This document shows, piece after piece, positions 54,889 to 63,688 of a stretch of 64,000 bases of DNA. Origin of the DNA: SPDF01 sp963812085 (GTDB lineage Bacteria; Gemmatimonadota; Gemmatimonadetes; Gemmatimonadales; GWC2-71-9); NCBI GenBank assembly GCA_963812085.1, contig CAWETL010000004.1, positions 603,226 through 667,225 of the forward strand, in the 5' to 3' direction. A program made the position numbers and the translations under genes. How positions within the stretch are numbered: position 1 is the first letter of the stretch; each line of letters begins with the position of its first letter. The notes beneath the pieces were generated by a model, which had not been told where the DNA came from, did not search any database, and saw only the letters and a list, made by a program, of their open reading frames with translations.

Positions 54889-55433
54889 CTTGTTCTCGGC
54901 ATATGTGCTGATTCGCTTCTTAACACTTTTTCACTTCACAAACATTATGATACTTTTTCTCCGCTACTTCTTTTTGAACACCGTTGAAAAAGCTAACACT
55001 TTCTTGATATCTGCTGCTTGCACATTGTTTGAAGAACTCCTGCAAAGTTGAATATTCTGGTTGGAAATAATTGACACTTTTCATGCAATCTTGATGATAC
55101 AATTATCGTTTTGATTTATACAGCTATCTCAAGTTTCTGAATCCAAATTCGAATTGAGTCCATACTTTTCTCTGAAAATTGCAGAGTTGCTGTCAATAAA
55201 AAGTATTAAGCATAAACCGAGCATTGAACAAACTGGGTGTCGGAAGAGCAGTGTTTGTGTCAAATTCATGGAGCCTTCTCCCTTCTCAAATCTCCATTTA
55301 CCCCTCCGCAAACACTGCTCCCTAACCCTTTGTTCTTTCACTCTGTAACTTGGAGCTCTTTGTACCATTAAGTCTAAATTCTGGTGGAAGTTATTGGTAA
55401 TTTGTTCTTAAGTGATTTTGGAGAGAGATAGCT
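54889..55433. other. Long intergenic region
   Basis: About 545 bp with no convincing gene. It holds the structured-RNA candidate at 55246-55320 and, before the cupin gene, TTAAGTGATTTTGGAGAGAG with a ribosome binding site. A long poly-pyrimidine/AT stretch lies at 54920-55000. Confidence 0.45.
55246..55320. ncRNA. Candidate structured RNA or large hairpin
   Basis: Perfect 12-bp arms GAGCAGTGTTTG (55246-55257) and CAAACACTGCTC (55309-55320) enclose a second perfect 6-bp pair, ATGGAG (55268-55273) and CTCCAT (55292-55297). The two nested stems would make one extended hairpin with internal loops. It is followed by CCCTAACCCTTTG. Being palindromic, either strand could form it, so an operator or terminator is an alternative. 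Confidence 0.35.
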
Positions 55434-55769
55434 GTGTCGCAAAACGAAAAAGGGATTGAGAAGGCCCAAGTTAACAGAATGGCTAGTTTTGTTGATTACC
55501 AGGAAGGTTCCATAGTCAGCCGTACAATAATAGATAAGAAAGCTGGAACCATAACCTTCTTTGCTTTTGATAAGGGACAGGGGTTGAGCGAGCACGTGGC
55601 GCCGTATGACGCTTTGGTTAGTATGCTCGACGGCGAAGCCCAAATTTTGATATCTGGGAAAGCTTTTGATGTTAAAGAGGGCGAAATGATTATTCTTCCG
55701 GCGAAGAAACCGCACGCGCTCAAAGCCACTGCGAGATTCAAGATGATGTTGGTTATGATAAAGGCCTAA
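55434..55769 (+). CDS. Cupin-domain protein
   Basis: 111 residues from GTG 55434, with GGAG upstream. Small single cupin with FDKGQGLSEHVAPYDALVSM (motif 1, with His) and FDVKEGEMIILPAKKPHAL (motif 2, with His). It resembles archaeal cupin_2 proteins of unknown substrate. Metal-binding residues seem present, so a small enzyme or ligand-binding role is possible. Confidence 0.85.
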   Translation: MSQNEKGIEKAQVNRMASFVDYQEGSIVSRTIIDKKAGTITFFAFDKGQGLSEHVAPYDALVSMLDGEAQILISGKAFDVKEGEMIILPAKKPHALKATARFKMMLVMIKA

Positions 55770-55856
55770 ACCCGACTGGGATTTTAGGTGAACCAAAGGA
55801 ACAGTATTTTTGCTGATTTGTCAAGTAGGATGGGTTGGGGGCGGCTGTTGTTGGTT

Positions 55857-56414
55857 CTACTGGCTTAGTTCTTTTGCTAAGACGACGTTTTCGATGACCC
55901 CGTCTTTCTCCATGCCGATGAGTTTGCGCTCAATCAAGTGTGAAATTACGCGGTTGGTCTGTAGCCAGCTTAGTTTGGCTTCTGTTCGGATGAATTTTTG
56001 TGGGTACTTACCGTTGTGAGCTAGTAGAACTTCGACAACTTTTCGTTCGTCATCATTTAGGGTTTCTAGAACTGTGTCCAACTGGTCGGCTGCGGGTTCT
56101 GGGGTCGCAGGTGCGGGATTTTCAATTGGGATGCTGACTTGCGGTTGGGCAACTGGGCTGACCTGTTCAACTGCAACAGGCGTCGCTACAACAGGTGCAG
56201 ATGGAGCAACTTGGGCTGAAACCTTCATCCCTTCGTTAGGGTTTAGAACTTGGCGCAGAGTCTCAGCTTCTCTACGCATATAGGCTACTTCGCCCTCAAG
56301 AGCAGCTGCTCGGCTCTCCGCCTCCTTTCTCAAGTTTTCAAGTTCGGAATTTAGCCGGGAACGCTCAGCCTCGAGCGAAGTTATTTTATCCTTTAAGGCC
56401 TCAGATGACACCAT
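55857..56414 (-). CDS. Coiled-coil protein with C-terminal winged-helix DNA-binding domain
   Basis: About 185 residues from ATG 56414; an upstream GTG at 56534 would add 40 residues. A heptad-rich coiled coil (ALKDKITSLEAERSRLNSEL and onward) is followed by a Pro/Ala/Val-rich linker. The winged-helix domain is TLNDDERKVVEVLLAHNGKY, RTEAKLSWLQTNRVISHLIE and GMEKDGVIENVV. It is probably a dimeric archaeal transcription regulator. The palindromic element 144 bp upstream of the ATG suggests autoregulation. Confidence 0.8.
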   Translation of the reverse strand: MVSSEALKDKITSLEAERSRLNSELENLRKEAESRAAALEGEVAYMRREAETLRQVLNPNEGMKVSAQVAPSAPVVATPVAVEQVSPVAQPQVSIPIENPAPATPEPAADQLDTVLETLNDDERKVVEVLLAHNGKYPQKFIRTEAKLSWLQTNRVISHLIERKLIGMEKDGVIENVVLAKELSQ

Positions 56415-56557
56415 GGAAACTCTCCACGCATTTTTTGGTGCGTCTTTGCTTATTAACTTTTGCCGTAAAACATTTTGGCCCTGTTCAATGCTTGCTGTTG
56501 CATTTTTAGGGAAAAGGTGTAGTTGCCTTTCCACGTTCTAGCATTGATGAGGTCTAG

Positions 56558-56581
56558 AAATTACTCATTTTTGAGTAATTT
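56558..56581. promoter_or_regulatory. Palindromic operator-like element, copy 2
   Basis: Arms AAATTACTCA and TGAGTAATTT around TTTT, followed on the plus strand by TGGGGGGATG. Read on the minus strand it is C6-AAAATTACTCA...TGAGTAATTT, the same as the element at 40455, followed by CCTCATCA. It lies upstream of the winged-helix gene. Confidence 0.65.
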
Positions 56582-56794
56582 TGGGGGGATGCCTTATGCC
56601 TCATGTTGCCAATGCAATATGCAGTGACGCAGATAGCAGTTTTAATCCAGTTGCGACTTCAATTACAACCTTGGCATAGTTCTTTTTGGCTTGCGAAGTG
56701 GACTTGACAAACGCGTGAAGGGGATTTTTCAAAAATTGTTAAATGGAGTAGGGCTGCATTAAGTGCCTTCAAGGGTCAGATGGGGTAATGGGCG

Positions 56795-57223
56795 ATGGTT
56801 AGACGGTCAGTATTTGACAAGATATTCAAAGAGATGCAGAGTATTCACTTTAGGTTAGACGACTTAGAGAAGCATTTGTCGGGGTGGAGTCCGGCCCCTT
56901 TGGAGATAGCTGAGGCGGACCTTATCGCTTTGTCGGATCATCTTCGTAAGACGTATTTGACTGTTGCTTCTAACGGCGAGTGTGATGCGAACGTCGTTTC
57001 CGGTAAGACTGGTCGATGTCGGGCGCTGGAGAGCAACTATCTCAATCAGCTTTGCCGGATGGGTTGGTTGAACAAGCGCAAAGAGTCCAAGTCGACGTTG
57101 TTCTATTTAGCAATGGAAAAGCGACCAAAAACAGAGACGTCGGTCAAAGGGCCGCCCGTGAGTTCAACTGCGCCTTTCAGGCATTTAGGGGGCGATTTTA
57201 GGAAGTATTTTTCGGGGGTTTGA
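56795..57223 (+). CDS. Winged-helix regulator-like protein
   Basis: 142 residues. An N-terminal helix (FKEMQSIHFRLDDLEKHLSG) leads to a helix-turn-helix part: LSDHLRKTYLTVASNGECDA, VVSGKTGRCRALESNYLNQL and WLNKRKESKSTLFYLAME, which reads as recognition helix and wing. Similar proteins occur widely in Thaumarchaeota and Bathyarchaeia; targets are unknown. The C-terminus is basic and Ser/Thr-rich. Confidence 0.65.
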   Translation: MVRRSVFDKIFKEMQSIHFRLDDLEKHLSGWSPAPLEIAEADLIALSDHLRKTYLTVASNGECDANVVSGKTGRCRALESNYLNQLCRMGWLNKRKESKSTLFYLAMEKRPKTETSVKGPPVSSTAPFRHLGGDFRKYFSGV

Positions 57224-57313
57224 ATTGATGGACACAAAACAACTTTGTATGGTAAATCGCGGGATCATATTTGTCACATTAGAGTTTGCATCTATTTTTC
57301 GGAGGCGAACACT

Positions 57314-57478
57314 TTGACGAGAAGACGTATAGTCACGATTGCACTCCTGCCCTTTTTGGCACCTATCTTCCTAATCGGGTGGGTTATCGCGCACATAACG
57401 GATAAGAAATTGGCCGTCGAAAAAGCGCTTAGCCAAAAACTGTTAGTTGCCAGGACAAAGAGGATCACCTTAAATTAG
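57314..57478 (+). CDS. Small membrane protein
   Basis: 54 residues from TTG 57314; GGAGG lies 8 nt before it, which decides the start. One helix, RRRIVTIALLPFLAPIFLIG, follows a basic N-terminus, and the tail is basic. It shares its plan with the small protein at 37.3 kb. Confidence 0.6.
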   Translation: MTRRRIVTIALLPFLAPIFLIGWVIAHITDKKLAVEKALSQKLLVARTKRITLN

Positions 57479-57637
57479 GGCTGCTGGCAGCTGGAAGAGA
57501 GAGATTTTTGCGTCGCCACAGGTAATCCCTTGGTTTTGTAGACGTTTGATTTTGGACAGTTTGTTGTTTCTCTGTTTAATTCAGTATTGATTCGTCTTTC
57601 GTAAGATTTATATCTCACTTGGGACTACTTGGTTTTG

Positions 57638-57820
57638 ATGCCAATGAAAACCCAGCCAAACAGAGCCCCACCTGAAGAGCAAGAATTCCAAAACGCAATA
57701 ATCATAGACGCAGCCCCCGCCGATCCCACCGCAGAGACGACAAGAATATGCTGGAACACAGGTGAACAAAAGAACTGTCCAGGCTGTTATCTAAGCAAAG
57801 GTTGCAAAGCAAAAGCATAA
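57638..57820 (+). CDS. Small Cys4 protein, copy 1
   Basis: 60 residues from ATG 57638, which lies about 26 nt after TTTATATC, so leaderless. The C-terminus ICWNTGEQKNCPGCYLSKGC then KAKA has four cysteines (C-x8-C-x2-C-x5-C) and probably binds zinc or an Fe-S cluster. The same ending occurs in the next gene. The N-terminal half is poorly conserved between the two. Unknown function. Confidence 0.65.
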   Translation: MPMKTQPNRAPPEEQEFQNAIIIDAAPADPTAETTRICWNTGEQKNCPGCYLSKGCKAKA

Positions 57821-58026
57821 TCCAGCCTGAAAATAAGACCAAATTCACTTCTAAAAACGTTTAACCCTCTTCCACCTCACTGCAATGCAGGCTAAAGGCG
57901 AACATCTCCAGCTTTTTGGAGCGCGTTGCGGTTTTTTGGAGCATCAAGCCTCATTTTGGGTTGCAATACGCAATTGCTAATTCATAAAGCTTTTAAACAG
58001 AAAACTGCCAAGTAATTTTGACGCGT

Positions 58027-58212
58027 ATGACCAAATCTCTGCGCAAGGAGCAGGCTTCAATTGAGAGCCTATATCAAGCCATTCTAATTGATGCCACGGT
58101 CGAAAAGTCCGACATGCCAAATGTTGGTGCGCAGAGGGTTTGTTGGAACACTGGTGAAGAGAAAAACTGCCCCTCTTGCTATCTCAGTAAGGGATGCAAA
58201 GCAAAAGCCTAA
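58027..58212 (+). CDS. Small Cys4 protein, copy 2
   Basis: 61 residues from ATG 58027 (TTG 58018 is an alternative). It ends VCWNTGEEKNCPSCYLSKGC then KAKA, almost the same as the protein 200 bp upstream. A TTTTAAAC element 20-30 nt upstream suggests a leaderless transcript of its own. The 200-bp gap holds no gene. The pair is a tandem duplication under separate promoters. Confidence 0.65.
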   Translation: MTKSLRKEQASIESLYQAILIDATVEKSDMPNVGAQRVCWNTGEEKNCPSCYLSKGCKAKA

Positions 58213-58257
58213 GTGCTCGTGTCTTTGCGCTAGAAAAATATGAAGGTTTTGTAAGGG

Positions 58258-58656
58258 TTAGGTTTGTTTGCAGGTTTGGCATACTCTCTGCAGGTTAGGT
58301 CCATAATTTCTGGGTTGAAATTTTCGCCCACACACAACGCAGTCTGCTTCAACAATTGGCTTTGGTTCAAGCGTTTTTAGCCTTCTTAGAATTTCCTTTT
58401 TCACTTCTGCGTCATCTTGGCTCTTCAAAGTTTCAGTTAAGAGTCGTTTAGCTACCTGAAGAGCTTCATCCCCAAAGACCCTCACAAAAGTGCAAAGCGC
58501 GCCACTTCTCGACTTCAACTCTTTAGGCAGCATACAAACAAAATTTGCAGGATACGTTCCAGCTCTATTCAAGTCAATCACTGCAAAAACGACGCTCTCT
58601 TCAAGTCGAGAAGCCCTGCTAACTTGTTTTTTTGATACCTTCAATTTCAGCTTCAT
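58258..58656 (-). CDS. Hypothetical protein with C-terminal zinc ribbon
   Basis: 132 residues. Basic N-terminus (KLKLKVSKKQVSRASRLEES), a middle part with FVCMLPKELKSRSGALCTFV, and a C-terminal C-x2-C ... C-x2-C ribbon (DCVVCGRKF and CQTC). It could bind nucleic acid, but I do not recognise the family. Confidence 0.55.
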   Translation of the reverse strand: MKLKLKVSKKQVSRASRLEESVVFAVIDLNRAGTYPANFVCMLPKELKSRSGALCTFVRVFGDEALQVAKRLLTETLKSQDDAEVKKEILRRLKTLEPKPIVEADCVVCGRKFQPRNYGPNLQRVCQTCKQT

Positions 58657-58752
58657 GCTACGGATCTCTTTTTTAAACCTGTTCGGGTTTGAATCAAGAC
58701 CCTCTTTAAGCGGTGGGTTAGTTAAATCAGTTTTGCTAAAAAACCGGCTTGA

Positions 58753-59118
58753 CTATTGAATCGAACTTGTAAGGGATCTCAACAGTTTGAGGTCGTCCTG
58801 CAGGTGGTCTAATTTTTCTTCGATCCTTGCGAGTCCGCTGCTTATTTCCCCGTTTTTTCCCAGTGCTTTTGCGATTGAGGCTATTTCTTTGGCGACTTTG
58901 TGGAGGTCTTTGTCGTGTTCTTTTATGACGTTTAGAATGAAGTCTAGTGCATCTAGGGTTTCGTCTTTGGAGGGGGATTTCTTCGACGTTATTCTTCGCC
59001 TTACCACTGACTGGTTTGGCGTTTGACTGCTGATAAATCTGCTTTCTTCTGGGGAATGTATTTTTTTTCGGAATATTTTCTGTCTAATAACAAGGATAGT
59101 CTTTGGGGAAATTTGCAT
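58753..59118 (-). CDS. Hypothetical coiled-coil protein
   Basis: 121 residues. The first 50 residues are basic (RQKIFRKKIHSPEESRFISS); from residue ~55 a helical, heptad-like region follows (DALDFILNVIKEHDKDLHKV, ARIEEKLDHLQDDLKLLRSL). Possibly a dimeric regulatory or scaffold protein. No known motif. Confidence 0.5.
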   Translation of the reverse strand: MQISPKTILVIRQKIFRKKIHSPEESRFISSQTPNQSVVRRRITSKKSPSKDETLDALDFILNVIKEHDKDLHKVAKEIASIAKALGKNGEISSGLARIEEKLDHLQDDLKLLRSLTSSIQ

Positions 59119-59539
59119 TATTTGAATTGTGGTTGCCTCGAGCCCCTGCTATGAGTGGAGATGTCCCCGCAAAGCCTCTTTTTTCATGTGCTCCCGGTGA
59201 CAAAAATTAAACGTCTTTTTCTTTTCAACATGCTTGAGTTTATATTTTGTTTGGTGAAATATGTCACCGTTGTTCCTAAAATGATGGGAAAAGAGAAAAA
59301 ATACTGGAGACAGGTGGGGTTGAATATGTTGTTTTTGGGGTGTTTTTCTGTGAATTGGCTGTTTCTGGGCTTTTCGGCAGGACAAATTAGTCGTTTTCAT
59401 GGGGGTCTGGGGGAGGTTGAGGGGGGGTTGGGTGTGGTTGAATGCGTTTTTGACACGTTAAAGCATAGCATCGTGGAGGGCTAGGCTTGCTAAGTCAATG
59501 GAGTTTTTTTCAGGTTCAGCGTGAACTGCGTGATCCTTT
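59119..59539. other. Intergenic region, no gene supported
   Basis: About 420 bp, with a G-rich stretch GGGGGTCTGGGGGAGGTTGA near 59401 that skews any frame. The frames open here are low-complexity and have no family features. Confidence 0.4.
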
Positions 59540-59752
59540 TTAATTATAGCCTAATCTTACTGTTTGTTGCGCGTTTTGTGTGGTCATCTTTTCTTTGAGT
59601 TTCATTTTCCAGCCGCAACTTTGGCACTCTTTTGTGCGCAGCTTTGAGTCAAAATCTAGTGTTCTTCCGCATACAGGACAGCCTGACGTTTTCCATTCCT
59701 CCGTTGAGATAGGGAACGGAAAGGGATTTAACGAGTATTCCCAAAACTGCAT
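59540..59752 (-). CDS. Small zinc-ribbon protein
   Basis: 70 residues with C-x2-C twice: SGCPVCGRTLDFDSKLRTKE then CQSCGWKMKLKEK. A typical archaeal zinc ribbon, possibly nucleic-acid or protein binding. Standalone; function not known. Confidence 0.6.
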   Translation of the reverse strand: MQFWEYSLNPFPFPISTEEWKTSGCPVCGRTLDFDSKLRTKECQSCGWKMKLKEKMTTQNAQQTVRLGYN

Positions 59753-59922
59753 TATTCTGAGAAAGAAAATCCAGACAACTATGAGACTCTGCGCTTATCT
59801 ATGCTTGAAAGAAGACTAACAAGCAAGCAACATCGCGAGCGCGTGCTATGTTGTTGTGTTGATCTCGTTTACATTAAAGCTGAATTATTCAAGTTACATG
59901 GTTTCTTGAAGGAGGATTAATA

Positions 59923-60960
59923 ATTAAGAAGAGTTTAGTAGCTACGGTTCTTCTGCTTTCCGTGTTAGTACTGTGGTCGATGTTTGCTGGTTTTCTTTTG
60001 CCCATGCAGGTGAATGCGGCGACTGCGACTTTTGGCAACACCAATGTAGGCAGTCAGTCTTTCTACATGTCTTATAAGGATGCGTCTAAGGTTCAGCTTT
60101 CTGGGCCGGGAGTAATCCAGAGCATATCGGTTTATTTTGCGTCATCCAGATTCTATGCAAAGGCGGCCATCTACTCGGACTCGAACGGTGCACCTGGTTC
60201 TCTTATAAGTCAAAGTACCCGCAAGTATGTGGGGTCAACTGGCTGGACCACGTTTAGCGTTAACCAGAAAACGCTGTCTAGTGGAACCTATTGGCTTGCA
60301 GTTGTTGCTGACAGATCAAGTGCCAGGGGAAGAAGTAACTTATGTGGGTTCCGAAATCAAGCATGTTGAAAGGCAAAGTCGAGTTTACTTTGGAAGTGAG
60401 TTTAGGAGTGTGTTTGGAAGCTTAGGGTTGAGAGACACTGGTTCAGTGAGCATATACGCCACTTACGCTTCCGTATCTCCTTCTCCTACGTCCTACATCC
60501 TACTCCGAATCCAACTTTGCATCCGACGCCAATTCCAACTCCCACTTCCACACCTGCACCCACACCGACGCCAAATCCCTCAACCCCAGCATCACCCTCG
60601 CCCACTCCATCAACAACGCCAAATCCCTCGCCGTCAGCTTCGATAGGAGTCTACAGTGACCAAGGATGCACAAAGCCCATCTCTTCGAGTAGCTGGGGAT
60701 CCTTAGCACCCGGCGCGACATCAACCGTGTTGTTCTACGTCCGCAACCAAGGAAACACTCCAGTCACGCTCTCCAAATCTATATCCAACTGGAATCCAAC
60801 GACGCTCGCAAACTACCTCACGCTCAACTGGAACTACAATAACCAAGCCGTAGGCCCCTCTGAAGTTGTTGTCATAGCCCTTTCGCTGACTGTTGCAGCA
60901 AATGCTCCGGTAACAAGCAACTTTGGCTTTAACACGATCATAACAGCAACGAGTAGCTAA
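59923..60960 (+). pseudogene. Secreted modular beta-sandwich protein, frameshifted, with unusual start
   Basis: One original gene in three frames. A signal peptide (KKSLVATVLLLSVLVLWSMF) follows ATT at 59923, 7 nt after GGAGG; no ATG, GTG or TTG fits that position. Module 1, FGNTNVGSQSFYMSYKDASK with AAIYSDSNGAPGSLI and GTYWLAVVAD, is related to the repeats at 20.4-21.9 kb and its frame changes near 60330 before ending SVSIYATYA. A second change near 60500 leads to a Thr/Pro linker and a C-terminal domain like the protein at 39.2 kb. It is broken, or misassembled. Confidence 0.65.
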
Positions 60961-60979
60961 CGCTATCTTCCTTTTTTTA

Positions 60980-61250
60980 TGTAAATTGAGGCTTTCGAAT
61001 AGAATTTTCTTTAGAATAGTAGCGTCATGTCTCATTTTCAGTTTTTTCTCGCCCAATCGCTTCCGGTACCCAATTGGGATTTCGATTGTCTCAAATCCTG
61101 CCTACTTACCTGATGATTCAATTCAAATTTCGCATCAAGACTTTTCGACTTAATTGCCCATTTCCTTAGTATATCTGCACGGATAACTCGCAAACCGGTT
61201 AATGGATCTTGCAAATCTACTCCATTAAGAAGACTGTGAGAAAAAGCCAA
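60980..61250 (-). pseudogene. Remnant of a GT2 glycosyltransferase C-terminus
   Basis: Minus strand. It starts at LAFSHSLLNGVDLQDPLTGL with RVIRADILRKWAIKSKSLDA, then changes frame near 61120 to AGFETIEIPIGYRKRLGEKK with LKMRHDATILKKILFES. This is the same C-terminal part as in the genes at 1-330 and 37.7 kb. The catalytic N-terminal half is missing and the original stop is lost. Confidence 0.8.
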
Positions 61251-61331
61251 TTGGCAGAGTTAAACCCGTGTGACTGGGAGCCAACACTTACATTCTAACG
61301 GTTTTGCAGACTGGGCAACCCATTACGAATA

Positions 61332-62712
61332 TCACATAAGCGCAGAAGCTGAATTCGATTTGGAAGTTCTTTTTCTTTTGACAAAAATGGCATAGATAAC
61401 AGTGGCCGCCACAGTCACAGCGACGCCAGCGGCAAGCGCAATGTAAATTGACGGAAAAGGAGCTGATGTTGATGGTGTGGCTAAAGCATGGATGACGCCG
61501 TTGCCGACTACGTAGATAACGCCTTTGGCGATTGCTGGAGAACCGGCGGTTCCGGCTGCGTTGACGGGAGAGAAAACTCCTGCTGGGTAGCTCCATATTT
61601 CGGAGCCGCTTGTGGCGTTGAGACAGTAAAGGTTACCATCATAAGACCCCGCCAAAACGCATCCGCCTACAACTGCGGGTGCCGCAATTACTTGGGCGCC
61701 TGATGTGTAGTTCCATATTTGGGTGCCGTCTGAGGCGTCAAGGCAGTAGACGAGGAAGTCTGAGGAGCCAATGTAGACCTTACCGTATGCAACTGCAGGG
61801 TCCGACACCGCGTTTCCCCAGTGGTAGTTGTGGGATGGCCCATTGCTATTGAACTCAGTCGTGTAGTTCCATATTTTGGCGCCGTCGGAAGCGCGAAGGC
61901 AGTAAGCGTTGCCATCGGCAGAACCCGCATACACGTAGCCGTCCGCCACCGCAGGCGAACGCACAGCCCCGCCAGTGCTGAAATTCCAGATTTTCGAGCC
62001 GTTCGCCGCGTCCAAGCAGAAAACGGTGCCATCGTGGTTGCCCACGTAGACGTAGCCGCCGCTAACCGCAGGGGAAGTTCCTGATGCGGTGTAGCCGATT
62101 GAGAAGTTCCAGACCTTATTTCCATTTGCAGTATCAAGACAGTAGATGTCGCCACCGCTCACAGCATTAAGACTGAAGATGTTGCCGTACGATGATACAA
62201 CGTAAACCAAGTCATTAACAACCGTGGGGGAAGAGTCAAATGAGTCTCCCGTTGAATAATTCCACAACTGCGACCCGCTAGAAGCGTCAAGACTGTAAAC
62301 GCCGCCGTTCACGGAACCCACATAGACTCGTCCGTCTGCAACCGCAGGAGAACCCGCGTAGTTTAAAATCGGAAAATTCCATGTGTTTGCGCCTGTGGTT
62401 GCATCAAAACAAGAAAGGTTGTATTGCGGAGATCACGTAGACGAAGCCGTCGGTGACTGTTGGAGAATGAGGCGTTGATGCTGGATCAGGTTCAAGCGTG
62501 TAATTCCATAGTTGCGTTGGAAAAGTTGTCGGAGGTGTGCCGTTTGAGTAGCCTGTGTGGGCTGCGTCGTGATGGTACATTGGCCAGTCATCTGCAGAGC
62601 CACTGTCAGATGAAGAAACCATTGGCACATTTAGCATTTGATTGGGAAAGGCACCGAGAATAATAACTAATAGAGTAGCGGTCGTTAGAAGGGTTTTTTT
62701 GCGCATAGGCAT
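61332..62712 (-). CDS. Secreted PQQ-like beta-propeller protein, one frameshift
   Basis: A signal peptide (KTLLTTATLLVIILGAFPNQ) and DDWPMYHHDAAHTGYSNG start at 62712. At about 62405-62412 the frame changes, and it then reads DATTGANTWNFPILNYAGSP and VYVGSVNGGVYSLDASSGSQ onward. Blades repeat as CLDAANGSKIWNFSTGG. A C-terminal helix (IYIALAAGVAVTVAATVIYA) anchors it, with a basic tail. Such propellers in archaea are surface binding or scaffold proteins. The frameshift may be an assembly error, since all blades look intact. Confidence 0.75.
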
Positions 62713-62779
62713 CAGTTAGACTGTTGGGTGTGTTTGCCTAAAAGCGTGTTTGTAAAGATTTCTTGACACAAGAAAAACT
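62628..62779. repeat. Direct repeat copy 1: 5' end and promoter of the propeller gene
   Basis: About 152 bp that match 63209-63360 at an offset of 581 bp, with a dozen or so differences. It spans the leader, start codon and signal-peptide codons of the propeller gene. Confidence 0.85.
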
Positions 62780-62823
62780 TCATGCGAAGCGCGGCGCTTC
62801 GTGAAATTTGAACTGGATGCCCC

Positions 62824-63195
62824 TCAAGGATCGGTGTCCGGCTGCTGCGTCAACATAATCTCTCCAGGAGCATACCAGGTCTTCTTGTAAAGGCTAAAAA
62901 CCCGCCAACCGAAAATTTTCCACAAATCAAGAAATCCCATTCGCCTAAAACCTGCCTTTCTAAACGTCGCCAACGAGCCCAGATTGCCTCTCAGGGTTGA
63001 AGCAAAAACGGCTCCTGCATTATGCGCCAGTAAGTAGTCGGTTCCTGCCTCCACAAGTTCGACTGCTACGTTTTGTCGCCGAAATTCTGGGTGAACCGCA
63101 AGCCACAGAACACATCCAAACCTGCCTTCGTCTATCTTAAACTCTATCAGTTTGGCAAATCCAACAACCTTTCTGTCAGCTTCGCTAGCAAGCAC
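62824..63195 (-). CDS. GNAT acetyltransferase, 5' truncated
   Basis: 123 residues from GTG 63195. ASEADRKVVGFAKLIEF, CVLWLAVHPEFRRQNVAVEL and AGTDYLLAHNAGAVFAST with NLGSLATFRKAGFRRMGF are GNAT motifs. The usual N-terminal ~30-40 residues are missing: just upstream the DNA becomes the second copy of the propeller leader. The frame continues a few codons upstream without a start. It is probably inactive, unless translated from GTG 63195. Confidence 0.7.
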   Translation of the reverse strand: MLASEADRKVVGFAKLIEFKIDEGRFGCVLWLAVHPEFRRQNVAVELVEAGTDYLLAHNAGAVFASTLRGNLGSLATFRKAGFRRMGFLDLWKIFGWRVFSLYKKTWYAPGEIMLTQQPDTDP

Positions 63196-63208
63196 TGGGC
63201 TCTCTGAG

Positions 63209-63360
63209 CATTTAGCATTTGATTGGGGAAGGCACCGAGAATTATAGCTAAGAGGGTGGCCGCAATTAGAAGGATCTTTTTGCGCATAGGCATCAATCAG
63301 ACTATTGGGTGTGTTTGCCTAAAAGCGTGTTTGTAAAGATTTCTTGACACAAGAAAAACT
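63209..63360. repeat. Direct repeat copy 2: stray propeller leader
   Basis: Contains ATG at 63293 (minus strand) and signal-peptide codons RKKILLIAATLLAIILGAFP, but then runs out of frame into the GNAT sequence. Its right edge cuts into the membrane protein next to it. Confidence 0.85.
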
Positions 63361-63688
63361 GATTTGAAAATCCAATATGATTATGGTTGCCATTGTACTC
63401 CACATTCAAAGGATGATGCTCAGGCAATAGCCAATAAATCTGCGTATCTTCAAATGTTCTAACTTCAACTGAGTGATCAGGATTATTTATTGCTCGAAGA
63501 GCATAGCTGTTGGGATTTTCAAGCAAGATGTATTGGTCTGGTCTTTGATCAAGTCTTGTTGCATCTATAAAGTAGGATGGATGAAAAACTGAAATCATAA
63601 CTAACATTCCAAGTTTAGATAGAATTAGTGTTAGGATAAAGAAAACTAAAGCAAAAGTTGTTTTAGATTGTTTTCTGAGAATGATCAT
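63302..63688 (-). CDS. Membrane protein fragment, C-terminus replaced
   Basis: About 128 residues from ATG 63688. One helix (TTFALVFFILTLILSKLGML) and a Tyr/Asn-rich soluble part (DQYILLENPNSYALRAINNP). The last ~20 residues (FLCQEIFTNTLLGKHTQ) are encoded by the duplicated propeller leader, so the natural end is lost. The frame also runs upstream into a DNA methyltransferase remnant. Function unknown and perhaps none. Confidence 0.5.
   Translation of the reverse strand: MIILRKQSKTTFALVFFILTLILSKLGMLVMISVFHPSYFIDATRLDQRPDQYILLENPNSYALRAINNPDHSVEVRTFEDTQIYWLLPEHHPLNVEYNGNHNHIGFSNQFFLCQEIFTNTLLGKHTQ

Noticed and set aside
55129..55368. Minus-strand open frame of ~79 codons
   Set aside because: It runs through the nested inverted repeats, has no start context and matches no family.
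58680..58730. GGGTTTGAATCAAGACC as a possible tRNA T-arm
   Set aside because: No acceptor or anticodon stem can be paired around it.
59155..59484. Plus-strand open frame of ~109 codons
   Set aside because: Low-complexity Phe/Leu- and Gly-rich text, no ribosome binding site, no known motif.
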